Shown piece by piece: positions 12,447 to 23,685 of a stretch of 64,000 nt of DNA. Source of the stretch: Siphonodentalium dalli (taxonomy: Eukaryota; Mollusca; Scaphopoda; Gadilida; Siphonodentaliidae); the NCBI GenBank assembly GCA_032622095.1, contig CP136062.1, forward strand, positions 14,911,710 through 14,975,709. Reading direction: 5' to 3'. Within the stretch, counting starts at the first letter, position 1; each line of letters opens with the position of its first letter. A program made the position numbers and the translations under genes. The notes below the pieces were generated by a model that searched no databases, was not told the DNA's origin, and saw nothing but the letters and a program-made list of their open reading frames with translations.

Positions 12447-12649
12447 TGGATGTCGAGTAGTTATTGGAGTCGATTTAATTCGTATGTCGGGATGTTCAGC
12501 CATGAAGGTTCGTTGAGATCTGAGAAGCCATTCATATATAGTTGGATATTTGGGCGGATTAGTTGAGGGAGGGCCGACTGAGAAGCCATGCATAGCTGGA
12601 TATTTGGGCTGATTAGTCGAGGGAGTATGGAATCCTATTACGGCCACTT

Positions 12650-13270
12650 GCTAATGGCGCTTTCGGCGCTTTCGGCGCGATGCGCCGAAAGCGCCGAAAG
12701 CGACAAAAAGTGCGCCATTAGTAACGCGCCGAAAGCGCCGAAAGCGCCGAAAGCGACAAAAAGTGCGCCGTAACGGCGCACTATTTGTCGCTTTCGGCGC
12801 TTTCGGCGCTTTCGGCGCGGTGCGCCGAAAGCGACAAAATGTGCGCCATTAGCGTTATTTCGGCGCGCGCCGAAAGCGCCGAAAGCGACAAAATATGCGC
12901 CGTTACGGCGCACTTTTTGTCGCTTTCGGCGCTTTCGGCGCTTTCGGCGCACCGCGCCGAAAGCGACAAAATATGCGCCGTTAGTAACGCGCCGAAAGCG
13001 CCGAAAGCGACAAAAAGTGCGCCATTAGCGTTATTTCGGCGCGCGCCGAAAGCGCCGAAAGCGACAAAATATGCGCCGTTACGGCGCACTTTTTGTCGCT
13101 TTCGGCGCTTTCGGCGCTTTCGGCGCACCGCGCCGAAAGCGACAAAATATGCGCCGTTAGTAACGCGCCGAAAGCGCCGAAAGCGACAAAAAGTGCGCCG
13201 ATCGGCGCACATTTTGTCGCTTTCGGCGCTTTCGGCGCGATGCGCCGAAAGCGACAAAAAGTGCAGCGTT
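12650..13270. repeat. CpG-dense palindromic array, left arm
   Basis: Alternating inverted units of 'ctttcggcgc', 'gcgacaaaaagtgcgcc' and their complements. A compound unit of about 176 bp (starting 'gtgcgccattagcgttattt' at 12841 and 13017) is repeated. Frames open on both strands here are artefacts. Confidence 0.85.
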
Positions 13271-13859
13271 TCTGGCATGCGTAACGAGGTGTAAATTTTT
13301 TTCTAAATTTTACACACCGTGAAATTATCTATAAGTTTTATCAGAAATATGGAATTACAATTAGGTGAGTGAACTTCAAAAGCCACAGCTCCTGAACCCC
13401 CCCCCCCATTCGCATGGATGCAGGGATGTGGTAACGGAGAGTCCAACATGTTCTCTGCCTTGTTTGTTCAATGTTATAAAGTTCCATGTTAGAACATAAA
13501 AAAAGTTCCCATGTTTTGCACTGATGGAATAATATCTCTACAAGCACTATGCAGAGTAAAGTTTCATGGCACAATCTGGGGGGAGGGGTTCTTCTGACTT
13601 CAATTTCAACTACATGTTTGGGGGGGGTGTCCACCTTGGGAAATTCCAACTGCATCCCCCCTTTAGTCAGAATCAGACCAACACAAGTTTTTGAATAATT
13701 CCATTTGCACCCCCCCCCCCCCACCCCCCCCCCCCCCCATTGAACCTCAGTCAGGTCTAATTTCTAATATATTCATAAGCCATGGTTTTATATTTCTATA
13801 TTCCTGGTATGAGAACATGGACAGATATTTTAACCTGAACATTTATTAGTTATTTGAAA

Positions 13860-14500
13860 ATTTCAAACCTCATACTCCCCTCAGGTTGGAAAATTCTTCA
13901 AGTGATGACCATTTCTGTCCACAAATTTGACCAAATGTAGTAAAATATTGTTTTGCTAAACTAATTAGCAGTTTTGTATTGGCCATGTGGATGTGGGGCA
14001 ATGACACACCGGGCCGACCATGGTTCGATCCGGTGTGCGAAAATTTAGAAATCTTAACAAGAAAATTTTGAAATCGTAACATCTACACTAGCCTCAAGCC
14101 TTCCTACCGTTGTAAATTTAAACCCTACACCCCCCACTTAGGTTGGAAAATTTTCAACTGATGACAATTCCAATGACAATGTTGACCAAATGTATGACAA
14201 TATTGTTTTCTTAAATTAACTAGAAGTTTTTGACTGGCCACGGGGGAGGGACCAGGACACAAGCTTTCCAAGTGTTGGAAATTTCCAATCTGTTACCCCC
14301 CCTAAGGTTGGAAAATTTCCAACTGATGACCATTTCTGTCCAAAGTTTTTACCAAACATAGGAACATTTCCCCCCCCCCAATAAATTGTTTTATAATCAA
14401 ACTACAAGAACATATTTCACCTATTGTTGGTGTGAAATTTCCAACTAATGTTTTGGCAAGTATGAAATTTCCAACTGTTATACTTTTGACCAAAGTTGGG
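13860..14500. repeat. degenerate tandem repeat of about 200 bp
   Basis: 'ggttggaaaattttcaactg' and 'atgaccatttctgtccaaa' recur near 13885, 14140 and 14305 with many changes, separated by C-runs. At 14006-14040 an 8-bp stem CACACCGG/CCGGTGTG encloses 'ggttcgatcc', which resembles a tRNA B box but has no A box. Confidence 0.5.
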
Positions 14501-14657
14501 GGGCTAACTACTAGTATACGTGCGAAATAAATCTCTGTAGTTCCACTGGTACCGATGCTACCGGAATTTGCCTGTAAATATCATGCAAATTATCTCACAA
14601 GAATAAATCATACAGGTATTTGGAGGTAGCACTGGTAGTACAAGTGGAACTATATAA

Positions 14658-15053
14658 ATGTTACTTCCGATGTCTTTCGCACTGGTAAAGATGCATGTTA
14701 GGTGCATATTTCCGTTCATATTCTGGCACCATGTGGTTTTCTATGACGAAATGCCCACAAAAATGTACCTTGCAAACTTGCCAGCGTATGAACGTACCCT
14801 GAATCATGCCAGAAGCTGGGGTTTGTCCCACAAAAATATTCATGATTGCCAATTACTCAATCAATATATTCACTGCAAGTCTATCACAGCTAGTGACAGT
14901 CAGTTGTGGTGTTCAATTATTAACAGACTTTTTCATTATATTACATTTAATTACATGCGGCAACACTCACTTAAAAAGTTGCTCAAATGTATGCATACTA
15001 ATCACTTGACTATATTTAGACTCATTTATAGTGAAAATTCATACATGTGTTAA
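14658..15053 (+). other. unassigned open stretch inside the 3.3-kb element
   Basis: A 131-codon frame on the plus strand in a part of the element that is not obviously repetitive. I recognise no domain, splice site or codon pattern in it, and a shorter frame overlaps on the other strand. Noted only because it is the longest non-repetitive frame in the element. Confidence 0.15.
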
Positions 15054-15198
15054 GTACCATATTAATAAATAATTTTATATCTGAATAATGACAAATTATA
15101 GCATTTAGAGGTGTATCTACAGCAAAATTCAGCCCCTCCCTTTTAAAATTGATACATAGGCCTATACATTGTACACATATGGCCATGTCCGATCTGCA

Positions 15199-15544
15199 CT
15201 GAGGTGCCGGGAGCATCCAAGGGCATCGGGGGGGGGGGGGGGAGCCTACAAAAATGGCACTTTTCTGCCCAAAAAAGGGAATTTTCTCCGCAAACTCGGA
15301 AAAAACAACCATAAATTCATTGTGGCAAAAATCCCTATTTTAAAGGTATTTGTCGGTTTTTATGGCCGTTTTTGACAAAAAATTAATATTCCTTGTGAAA
15401 TTGGTGGTATTTGGACCCAAAAAGTTACATTTTGCTATAAAAACACGAGATTAAACACAGAATTTTCTGTCTCCAGAAAAAGGGAAAGTCCTGCCCCCTT
15501 GGTCAAGGGCAGGGGATCAGCTGCCCCCTCTTCCGGCACCCCTG
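15199..15544 (-). mobile_element. hAT-type MITE (CAGGGG(C/T)GCCGGAAG family), copy 1
   Basis: Inverted orientation relative to 28825-29206. The right end is CTTCCGGCACCCCTG and the left end is degraded to CTGAGGTGCCGGGAG. The interior matches along its length ('aaccataaattcattgtggc', 'aaattggtggtatttggacc'). No matching flank duplication is left. Nested in the 12626-15970 element. Confidence 0.75.
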
Positions 15545-15574
15545 CTGGGCTGATCACATACTTAATTGTATACA

Positions 15575-15945
15575 TGCGCTAATGGCGCACCGCGCCGAAT
15601 GCCCTAATGGCGCACCGCGCTAATGGCGCACTTTCTGTCGCTTTCGGCGCGGTGCGCCGAAAGCGCCGAAAGCGACAAAAAGTGCGCCGATCGGCGCACA
15701 TTTTGTCGCTTTCGGCGCTTTCGGCGCGCGCCGAAACAACGCTAATGGCGCACTTTTTGTCGCTTTCGGCGCTTTCGGCGCGCGCCGAAACAACGCTAAT
15801 GGCGCACTTTTTGTCGCTTTCGGCGCGCGCGCCGAAAGCGCCGAAAGCGACAAAAAGTGCGCCGATCGGCGCACATTTTGTCGCTTTCGGCGCTTTCGGC
15901 GCGATGCGCCGAAAGCGACAAAAAGTGCGCCGAAAGCGCCATTAG
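15575..15945. repeat. CpG-dense palindromic array, right arm
   Basis: Same 'ctttcggcgc' and 'cgacaaaaagtgcgcc' units as 12650-13270, with 'cgcgccgaaacaacgctaat' junctions repeated at about 15725 and 15780. Forms the inner side of the right terminus. Confidence 0.85.
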
Positions 15946-16149
15946 CAAGTGGCCGTAATAGGATTCCATAAGGGAGTGCCGGTCGCCTGTAATTCAGGCT
16001 TCAGCTACCCACATGTGAGTTGGGGAATACAATAACCAGACCAAGACAAAATCCTTAAATGTGATTCCAAGTGTTATACTGTTATGGTCAGAGTCGCTGT
16101 AGGGTCGTTTCGTAATGTTTATTTCGCGCTCCGCGTGTATAATGTGTCG

Positions 16150-16627
16150 CTGATTCTCTGTAGGAATCAGGGAGCTAAATGTGTTCTAGAGTAGGGGAGC
16201 GAGTACACCGTGGAACCCTAAAGGTGAAGGTAACTGAAGAATGACCTTCACCTGATACATGCGACACGTTGTTAAAGGATGACATCGCGTTTATTTGATT
16301 TGTACATAATATCTAAATAATTTAAACTGGTGAATGAATGGGGGAATGGATTTTTGTGAGCGGGAAATTTATTTAACTAGCTGCTGTAGTTCGGGATTTT
16401 TCCAGATCAAATTTGGCTGTGTGATAGCCCCGTCGTACACTTGGAGATTTATTTTTAAAAGTAAACACATGACCTATGATTTTTCTTGCATTTTCGTGAT
16501 CAACTGGTGTCAATCTAGCTGGGTAAACATCACTGGTATGGCCTGCAGGCTTCAATTCAGTGAATTTGGCGGAAACGTTAACACTGTCGCCTATGGGAAA
16601 CCATTTAGTTCAGTGATTCCTGTATAA
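16150..16627 (-). repeat. dispersed repeat R2, inverted partial copy
   Basis: Reverse complement of about 11570-12068, for example 'gggaaaccatttagttcagt' and 'aatgaccttcacctgataca'. With the left copy it makes an outer inverted pair around the 3.3-kb element. Confidence 0.75.
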
Positions 16628-16639
16628 AGTGGGCGCAGT

Positions 16640-16730
16640 GAGTTTTATTTATAGAAATGGGAATTTTTGGGACGGATTTAAAGTCGCACTGCGACCCGGA
16701 GGTCGAGTCCGGTAAAAGTTGTAGTTGTTT
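16640..16730 (+). repeat. dispersed repeat with tRNA-like B-box word, copy 1
   Basis: 'ttttatttatagaaatggga' followed by 'gcgacccggaggtcgagtcc' and 'ggtaaaagttgtagttg'. A close copy is at 37715-37803, and a shorter relative lies in the centre of the foldback element near 50958-50995. The 'ggtcgagtcc' word resembles a pol III B box, so a SINE origin is possible. A (ctgt)n run follows at 16830-16850. Confidence 0.5.
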
Positions 16731-16999
16731 AACAATGTCTGACGTTGCATATCTTCTACTGGATACATATTACTCCAACGCCTTCAATTTACTGAAACCA
16801 ATATATTTTATCTATATCTATATTTGCGAATGTCTGTCTGTCTGTCTGTGTTCTATAGAAATTCACAGGGGACCACCTAGGTGGCACAAAACGGGTCTAT
16901 TAGGGGTAACTTTTTACGAGAAAGATAATGGCGAGGGTTAGGATTTTCTAAAGTGACGTCGTTAGGGTCAGAGGCAGAAAAGGGGGAGGGGCAGAAACA

Positions 17000-18140
17000 A
17001 AATTGTCGCCGATTGCCACCAAACTTATATATAATCATCCCCATAATATGAGGAATCAAATGGTGTGGTTTAAATATGTCAAAAGTCGCGCCGTTCGCGT
17101 CAGGGATGTCCGGAAGGGGAGAGGGGCACCAAAATTGATCACAATAATTTTAGCGCTAAATTCCACCAAATTGATGCACACATCTTCTGAAATCTTCTAC
17201 ATGATACAAGGAATCTTATTGTGTGATTTAAAGACGCCAAATTGGTGTCGTTGCGATGAGAGACTTGGGGCGTGGCTGGTTACTAAATCTGATAAGAATT
17301 CGTTTAGTCGCCGATTGCCACGGAACTTATACAAATCCATCCCCATGGTATGAGGTGTCTAATGTCGTGGCTTAAAGCTATCAAAAGTGGCGTCATTCAA
17401 GTCATGGGTGCACTGAAAGGGAGAGGGGCACCAAAATTGATACACAATATTTTAGCGCCAATTTCCATCAAATGGATACACATTCTTATTCATGATATGA
17501 GGAATCTAATCGTGTGATTTTTAAGATAAGACGTCGTATATTGGTGCTGCTTTTGTGAGAGATGGGGATGGGATGGGCACTAAATTTGATATAAATTTAT
17601 CGGGTGGTTTTTGTGCCTTTTGGGTGAGAGATATGCAATGGTGGCCCTAAAATTGATACGAATTTGTATACTTTTTACCAGTAAGATAATGGTGCGGGCT
17701 AAACTTTTCTAAAGTGACGTTGTTGATTTTAGCGCAGATTTCGACCAAATTGATAAATTATTCTTCTCCGTGATACGAGGAATATAACGGTGTGATTTAA
17801 AGACGTGAAATTGGTGCCTTTGGGTGAGAGATGGGGGGGGGGGTAATAACTATGATAAGAATTTGTTTAGTTGCCGATTACCACCAAATTTATATTCATC
17901 TCCATTATATAATGCATGCATGAGTCTAATAGACGTGGTTTAAATATGACAAAAGTGGCGCAGTTCAAATCATGCACGAGGAGAGTTGCAACAAATTCAT
18001 GCACGTTCTTCTCTAATGATATGGTGAATTAAATCACATTTGGGTTCGTTTGGGTTATGGGTGGCGAGAGGAGATTCACTACCATTTATAAGATTGTTCA
18101 ATTCGCCGATATCCAACAAAGTTATATATAGTCATCTCCC
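17000..18140. repeat. degenerate tandem repeat, units of about 280-300 bp
   Basis: 'cgccgattgccaccaaactt' (17010), 'cgccgattgccacggaactt' (17310) and 'tgccgattaccaccaaattt' (17871) head diverged units that also share 'gtgtgatttaaagacg' and 'gagaggggcaccaaaattga'. No unit keeps a long frame. Confidence 0.6.
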
Positions 18141-18331
18141 AGGCCATCTCCATGTCGTTCTAAGGAGTTTATTGGCATTCCAATTTCACAATCTCGACAA
18201 ATTGTGACCGAATTAAGTCGCTTGAACAATTATATCTTCTCAACTGTCATATTTATATGGGGATGGAAATCAGGGCATTCCTATAATGATCTAGCAACAC
18301 AGATGCACAGAAGAAAGCATGAAAAGTATAT

Positions 18332-18664
18332 TTATATCAATCTGTTTAAGAGATGCATATATTCATTCAAACTGAAGGACTTTGAATCGTCAGAGGATTG
18401 CATATTAGAATGGCTCATGTATATATTATAACACGATGTAGTCTGTCCCATTGAATATAGTTTCCACAAAAAAGTTACAATTGCTAAGAGATATGGAAAT
18501 GTAGAGCAGGCCTGTTCAAAAATAGTGGCCACGGTGTGCAGTCTGAGAAAAAGGAAAGAGTAGTCCATAGCAAATGACTTTTCAGGATCGTCCAATGGTG
18601 ACATCTGACAAGGGTATATCTGTCCGATACAGAGGATTTCTTTCATTTCTTTAGACAGACTCAT
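18332..18664 (-). CDS. unrecognised candidate exon
   Basis: A minus-strand frame starts at ATG 18664, directly after an acceptor-like 'tttatgttag|GCG'. The first 60 or so residues (MSLSKEMKEILCIGQIYPCQ, then MSPLDDPEKSFAMDYSFLFL and HTVATIFEQACSTFPYLLAI) have protein-like composition, with a hydrophobic patch near residues 55-70. I do not recognise a family and see no strong donor, so the true 3' limit is unknown. It could be an exon of an unknown gene, an old retrotransposed fragment, or chance. Confidence 0.25.
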   Translation of the reverse strand: MSLSKEMKEILCIGQIYPCQMSPLDDPEKSFAMDYSFLFLRLHTVATIFEQACSTFPYLLAIVTFLWKLYSMGQTTSCYNIYMSHSNMQSSDDSKSFSLNEYMHLLNRLI

Positions 18665-19396
18665 CGCCTAACATAAACAACTCAATATCTCGCTGTGTTG
18701 GGAACATGTAGCTGCTATACGTGCATAACATTTCTTTTAAACTGAAGGTGATTAGCCAGTATATAGCACCGGAATAGAGGAGCACCTGGACATATCTTTA
18801 AAGCATCTGTATCTTCATTGAGATATGATAGCCAGGTGTCCTCAAGATCTTATACGAAGATATGATAAACTAGATTGATTAATTGATTGATTGATACATC
18901 TATATGTAAAACACAATTGTCGTCTTTTATTTTTTCGAACTAATGTGTTTATGATTTCATGTTTCATGTTATAACGTCTAAATTATACGCATTTGTAAAT
19001 AAATAACTACTTCTTTATTGGTGGGATGAATTAAACGCGATAAAGAAGATGATATCGCCCCGACCTGACAAGGTGAGCCACTACTTATAAGAATCATGTT
19101 TTGTGATGCCATTTGGATATACAATTTATGAGAACACGTGTAACACGTTGAGAGCAAGTGTATTCTCTATTACCACCAAATATCCACAGAGGGTTTCACA
19201 TAACTTTAACCTGGGCAACGCCGGGTAACCGTTCTAGTATCCTATAATTACAATCATGGGTATATAATATATGATCTTGAGCGCGTTACCATTTCTGACT
19301 ATGGTTTTCTTGTACAGCAATGCACACCAGTCTCGGTCGGCGCGAGATTGAAAAATGGTGCCGGAAATAATTGTCAATTTTATAGTATTTTTCTTC

Positions 19397-19776
19397 CGAT
19401 ACCGACAGCTGCATTATACCAGCAGGTGATACCGGCAGCTGATACCGACAGCTGATACCGGTAGCTGATACGGACAGCTGATATGGACAGCTGATACCGA
19501 CAGCTGATACCGACAGCTGATACGGACAGCTGATACGGACAGCTCAAATCGACAGCTGATACGGACAGCTGATACGGACAACTGATACGGACAACTGATA
19601 CCGACAGCTGATACCGACAGCTGATACGGACAGCTGATACGGCCAGCTGATACCGACAGCTGATACCGGCAGCTGATACCGACAGCTGATACGGACAGCT
19701 GATACCGACAGATGATACCGGCAGCTGATACCGACAGCTGATACGGACAGCTGATACCGACAGCTGATACCGGCAT
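19397..19776. repeat. 13-bp tandem repeat
   Basis: About 29 units of 'cagctgatac(c/g)g(a/g)', many with GATACCGACAGCT or GATACGGACAGCT. Three units make 39 bases, so the minus-strand frame shows a 13-residue periodicity; this is a period effect, not coding. Confidence 0.9.
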
Positions 19777-19862
19777 TAATTCCTGTTATGGCAAGGATGA
19801 AAGTGCGACAGAATTGTTCATTGGTAAGTTATCGATTTAGTATTAAATGGGGATCGAGAAAT

Positions 19863-20066
19863 GATGATGGTAAGTGCATATGACTATTATGATGATGGTA
19901 AGTGCATATGACTATTATGATGATGGTAAGTGCATATGACTATTATGATGATGGTAAGTGCATATGACTATTATGATGATGGTAAGTGCATATGACTATT
20001 ATGATGATGGTAAGTGCATATGACTATTATGATGATGGTAAGTGCATATGACTATTATGATGATGG
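19863..20066 (+). repeat. 28-bp tandem repeat, seven near-identical units
   Basis: Units 'gatgatggtaagtgcatatg' + 'actattat' are almost identical, indicating recent expansion. Each unit contains GGTAAGT, a consensus 5' splice-donor word. The array ends 8 bp before the target site of the hAT remnant. Confidence 0.95.
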
Positions 20067-20082
20067 CGATGGTGATTGAGAT

Positions 20083-20841
20083 TAGTGTTCGGTATTCGAC
20101 AGACTTCGGTATTCGAATATTCGGTTCGAATAACGAGCGAATATTCGAATAGTATTCGAATATTTAGATAAATTATAAAACTATATAGATAACATATTTT
20201 GGAACCAATTTATTATTTAATGAAATAGCATATTTATCCATGCACATGCTATACGCAAACACAGAGAGAGAAAAAAAAAGTATTTTGGCTTAATAGGAAG
20301 AGTTTATCTGTTTATGAAGTTCAAGTAGTCAATGTCCCATGCATGGCTTAAAGGTTCTTGTTCAAGAAGTGTAACATTCGGACTGTTTGCGGCTTCAACC
20401 GGTTGCGTTTTTCAGTAGAGGTCAGCCCTGTTGTATAGAACGCGCGTTCAGACGATACACTGGTGGCCGGTATACCGAGATAGATACTTTGGCGACTTCG
20501 GGGTAAAGTGACAACGCGCAAACAAAACAAAACGATGCCTTATAGGTCCGCTTCCTATTACCACATGCAAGCACGGTCTGGTTTACACTTAGCCAATAAA
20601 ATTATTTCGACGTCATGACGCCAATCAAATCAGAACGTTACAGTTACGTCATATTAATTCGTTTATGGTCAGTGGAAAATAGACTATAGTTTTAACAGAC
20701 CCTCAGACTAATAGCAAACTAGGAAACAGTTACCCGGAGATCAGTCTCGAATATTCGAATAGTCAAATAATTATTCGAATATTCGAATATTTATTTTTAC
20801 GAGCGAATATTCGAACATTCGAATATTCGGACCGAACACTA
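20083..20841. mobile_element. 759-bp hAT-superfamily element with 8-bp target duplication
   Basis: The perfect duplication ATTGAGAT flanks it (20075-20082 and 20842-20849). Inverted ends TAGTGTTCGGTATTCG and CGGACCGAACACTA lead into sub-terminal runs of 'attcgaatattcg' on both sides. It retains only the last part of a transposase frame on the minus strand, so it is an internally deleted, non-autonomous copy. Confidence 0.92.
20348..20530 (-). pseudogene. hAT transposase C-terminal (dimerisation) fragment
   Basis: The minus-strand frame reads YLGIPATSVSSERAFYTTG, then KRNRLKPQTVRMLHFLNKNL and stop. This is the conserved C-terminal hAT dimerisation region (pattern IPATS..SER.F...G followed by RNRL.P..V..L.FL). 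The DDE catalytic core, the BED zinc finger and the N-terminal body are absent, so it cannot be an active transposase. The stop after NKNL is at the usual end of the family. Confidence 0.9.
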
Positions 20842-20989
20842 ATTGAGATGATGCGAGTGGTTGTAGTATAATGGTGGTGATCGACGTTGATGGTCGTGGT
20901 AGAAAAAAATAATGATGCTGATCATGAACACGAATGTTTTTTTGCAAAAGGTCACTAAGTGTATTTGTACCCAGTCAGATTGGTATAAC

Positions 20990-21215
20990 AGGCTGCATAT
21001 CAACTGTTTTACATAAGCCTCTATGTGTTTTACATAAGCCTCTCAGTGTTTTGCATATAAGTCTCCCATGCAGTATTTTACATAAGTCTCTCAGTGTTTT
21101 ACATATTAAGTCTCTCAGTATTTTACATAAGTTTCTCAGTGTTTTACATATTAAGTCTCTCAGTGTTTTACATATTAAACCTCTCAGTGTTTTGCATAAG
21201 TCTCCCAGTGATTTA
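20990..21215 (+). repeat. tandem repeat of about 20-25 bp, 'tctcagtgttttacataag'
   Basis: About ten imperfect units ('ctctcagtgttttacatatt', 'agtctcccagtgatttacat'). The frame across it is an artefact. Confidence 0.8.
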
Positions 21216-21477
21216 CATGTGAGATAATGTACTCATATTGTGCATCATAACATGAGCTCGAAGAATAGTATGTACATACATGGATTCCATGTTTCGCTAT
21301 ATTTTGAGTACTATCCCCATTTAGCCTATATTTCTCACTATTCATATATGTATATTTGATCAGAGAATAAAGCATAGCAGTGTGGCAGTTGAAAGAACTG
21401 CATCGTTGTTTTATCGATAAGCGGATTTATTGATTGATTTTGTATTTGTACAATAACAAATGATATATGTGACCCGC

Positions 21478-21889
21478 CATATCAAATCCAGTCGTACGTT
21501 TGGTTTTTAACCCTGTGCCAATGCATTATCTTATATATATATGCGAGTCGACCATAGGTCGCCTCGCATATATAAGAGAATGCATTGGCCTAACAATTTT
21601 TTACAATTTTAATAATTTGTTCTTGTATTCTTTAAACAATTTTATAATTTCACCCATACAGAGCCCCAGACAAACATGAGCAGACGACACTCTTCTATAT
21701 GCTTCTATATATGTGTGGGGCTCCCTACAGGGTAATGGATGTTTTTTATTTTATGTCCTAAAAATTGTAAGAAACATTTATTTAAAAAAAATGATAAAAC
21801 ATTGTTAGGCCAATGCATTCTCTAATATATGCGAGGCGACCTATGGTCGACTCGCATATATAAGAGAATGCATTGGCACAGGGTAAAAA
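21478..21889. mobile_element. TGTGACCC-family MITE, copy 2
   Basis: Left end TGTGACCCGCCATATCAAAT, two 67-bp-type palindromes near 21518-21590 and 21808-21876, and the same 'cacccatacagagccccag' centre as copy 1. The right terminal sequence after CACAGGGTAAAAA is missing. The left palindrome carries an extra 'at' step ('tatatatatatgcgag'). Confidence 0.8.
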
Positions 21890-22993
21890 CTAGATACATC
21901 TAGATACTGCACCAATATGGTTTATAAAGTTTATTTCTGGCCAGTAGCTTTGTGTCGCTGAACAGTTTTACTAGAACCAGAGTCGACACATTTTCGCAGG
22001 TTATAAAATTATCAAACAAAAATATTTTCTGTCAACTTAATTGTCCCCCAGGTATTCCTTTAAATAACATTAATTCTTGATTGATTATTTTCCCCCAGCT
22101 TAAACACTCCGGTAGGGAGATCAAATAGAAATGGAGAATAGTCTTGCTCAAAATAGTAATTTTTACAAATATTATATCCAATTTGACAACAAACACCGTC
22201 ATCCTTGTATATTAATTAAATACAACGACTCTCGATTTTTGTTAGCTTATCACAGAGAGTTGCGTCCCGAATCTAGAAGTAAATATTTACAATTGCGCGT
22301 AGTTCAGAGGATGTTTTCTATGGAGTGGTAATGTCGATTTGTTTGAAATTTTCGGTGATGTTAGTAGAATACTATATTCCTCCAGTTGTCATTGTGCCTG
22401 AATACTAACTTATTTGTTTCACGCACCCGACTAAGTACATAATATGTCTTTAAAAGTGTGTTCTGCATTATGGTGCTTATCAAGCAAGAATATTTACACG
22501 ATATCAATAACCCCGAATAAATCTTTAATCATGCAACATACATACTGCTTCAGACTGGGACTATATTTCTGGCATCTAGACAAAACGTATACACTCTTGG
22601 ACCAAATGTGTATAAATTCTACACAATATGTTTTGATTTTGTTCTTAAACAAAATTGTGTAGAAATGACACATGACATATTTGTCGGTGGAATTTTCTAA
22701 ATATTGAATATGGGTGAATGTGTGAGTATATATATTTAGTAGATGAGATACATGTTTATTATATGATCATAAGTTTCTTCCCCAATTCCTATGTTAAAAC
22801 GTAACGAAATATCGAGATATCTAACGATATTCACCTCATTAATTAAACAAGAGGTTAATAACAGTTCTGAGTGACGTCAGATACTTCAGGGGTTAACATA
22901 ACTTATTATCAGACCTGAAAATAGATAGGATTTTCCCAGCGACGTTCAACGTCACAATGTCTTGTCCAATCAAAGCGTGTTTCATATAATAAA

Positions 22994-23138
22994 ACAGTTA
23001 TCGCATTATTTCTTGGTTGACACGAGGAATTGTCAGCCCTTGGAAGTCGATATTCACCTCGGCCTACGGCCTTGGTGAATATTGACTTACTCGGGTTGAC
23101 AATTCCTCGTGTCAACCTCGAAATAATGCGATAACTGT
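22994..23138. repeat. 145-bp snapback hairpin
   Basis: Arms 'acagttatcgcattattt' and 'aaataatgcgataactgt' continue into 'ggttgacacgaggaattgtc' and its complement, with a loop around 23060-23080. Probably a small MITE. Confidence 0.75.
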
Positions 23139-23285
23139 ATAATGTTCTATGTTAGGCACAAACCTCGTAAAAGCTACCATATTAAAAGTCTGGCAGTAAC
23201 TTTAAAACAGTGCTACACAATTATGTGCTGTTCAGTTTTGACACAAACACAGTGTAGCACAAAGTTTTAAAGTTGCTCCCATATT

Positions 23286-23685
23286 TTAACCCTTACCCAA
23301 CAGAACGGCCCTGTGCCAATGCATTCTCTTATATATGCGAGTCGACCATATGTCGCCTCGCATATATAAGAGAATGCATTGGCTTAACACATTAAAAATT
23401 ATAAAATTGTTAAAGAATGTAAGAAAAAATAGTAAAAAGTGTTAAAAAAAGATTTTTTTTTAGGCCAATGCATTCTCTTATATATGCGAGGCGACCTATG
23501 GTCGACTCGCATATATAAGAGAATGCATTGGCACAGGGCATAACTGTAACCATCACAATGTGGTCAATGAGCCGGTTCCAATGATATCCATATTGGTATG
23601 GTTTTATTGAAACAGACCCAAGATAATTTAGGCTGTTGCAGCTTTATTTGGCCGGTTTTGGCCGGTTTGTTGGGTAAATGGTTAA
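23286..23685. mobile_element. piggyBac-type MITE, full-length 400-bp copy
   Basis: TTAA at both ends; terminal repeats CCCTTACCCAACA and TGTTGGGTAAATGG. Contains both 67-bp palindromes with the 'taacacattaaaaattata' spacer, then 'ggttccaatgatatccatat' and 'ttggccggttttggccggtt' on the right. Same length (400 bp) as the copies at 40272 and 41163. Confidence 0.88.

Larger units (their letters stand above)
12626..15970. mobile_element. 3.3-kb element with CpG-rich inverted-array ends
   Basis: The ends are inverted copies: TATGGAATCCTATTACGGCC at the left and GGCCGTAATAGGATTCCATA at the right, continuing into 'cacttgctaatggcgc' and its complement. The direct 6-bp word AGGGAG abuts both outer edges (12620-12625 and 15971-15976), a plausible target duplication. 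The sub-terminal parts are GC-rich palindromic arrays; the centre (13290-15570) is AT-rich, holds degenerate repeats and a hAT-type MITE, and has no recognisable transposase. Confidence 0.7.

Noticed and set aside
12638-13294. Alanine/arginine-rich frames on both strands
   Set aside because: They follow the CpG-dense palindromic array; both strands are open because the units are inverted copies.
14000-14042. tRNA-like T-arm ('ggttcgatcc')
   Set aside because: No A box, acceptor stem or anticodon arm at the right distance; it lies inside a degenerate tandem repeat.
14658-15053. 131-codon plus-strand frame as a transposase of the 3.3-kb element
   Set aside because: No catalytic motif or DNA-binding domain recognisable; too short and with no supporting start context.
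22131-22331. 66-codon plus-strand frame preceded by 'tttcccccag'
   Set aside because: The acceptor-like tract is suggestive, but the start lies 30 bp downstream, the frame stops after 66 codons without a donor, and the peptide matches nothing I know.
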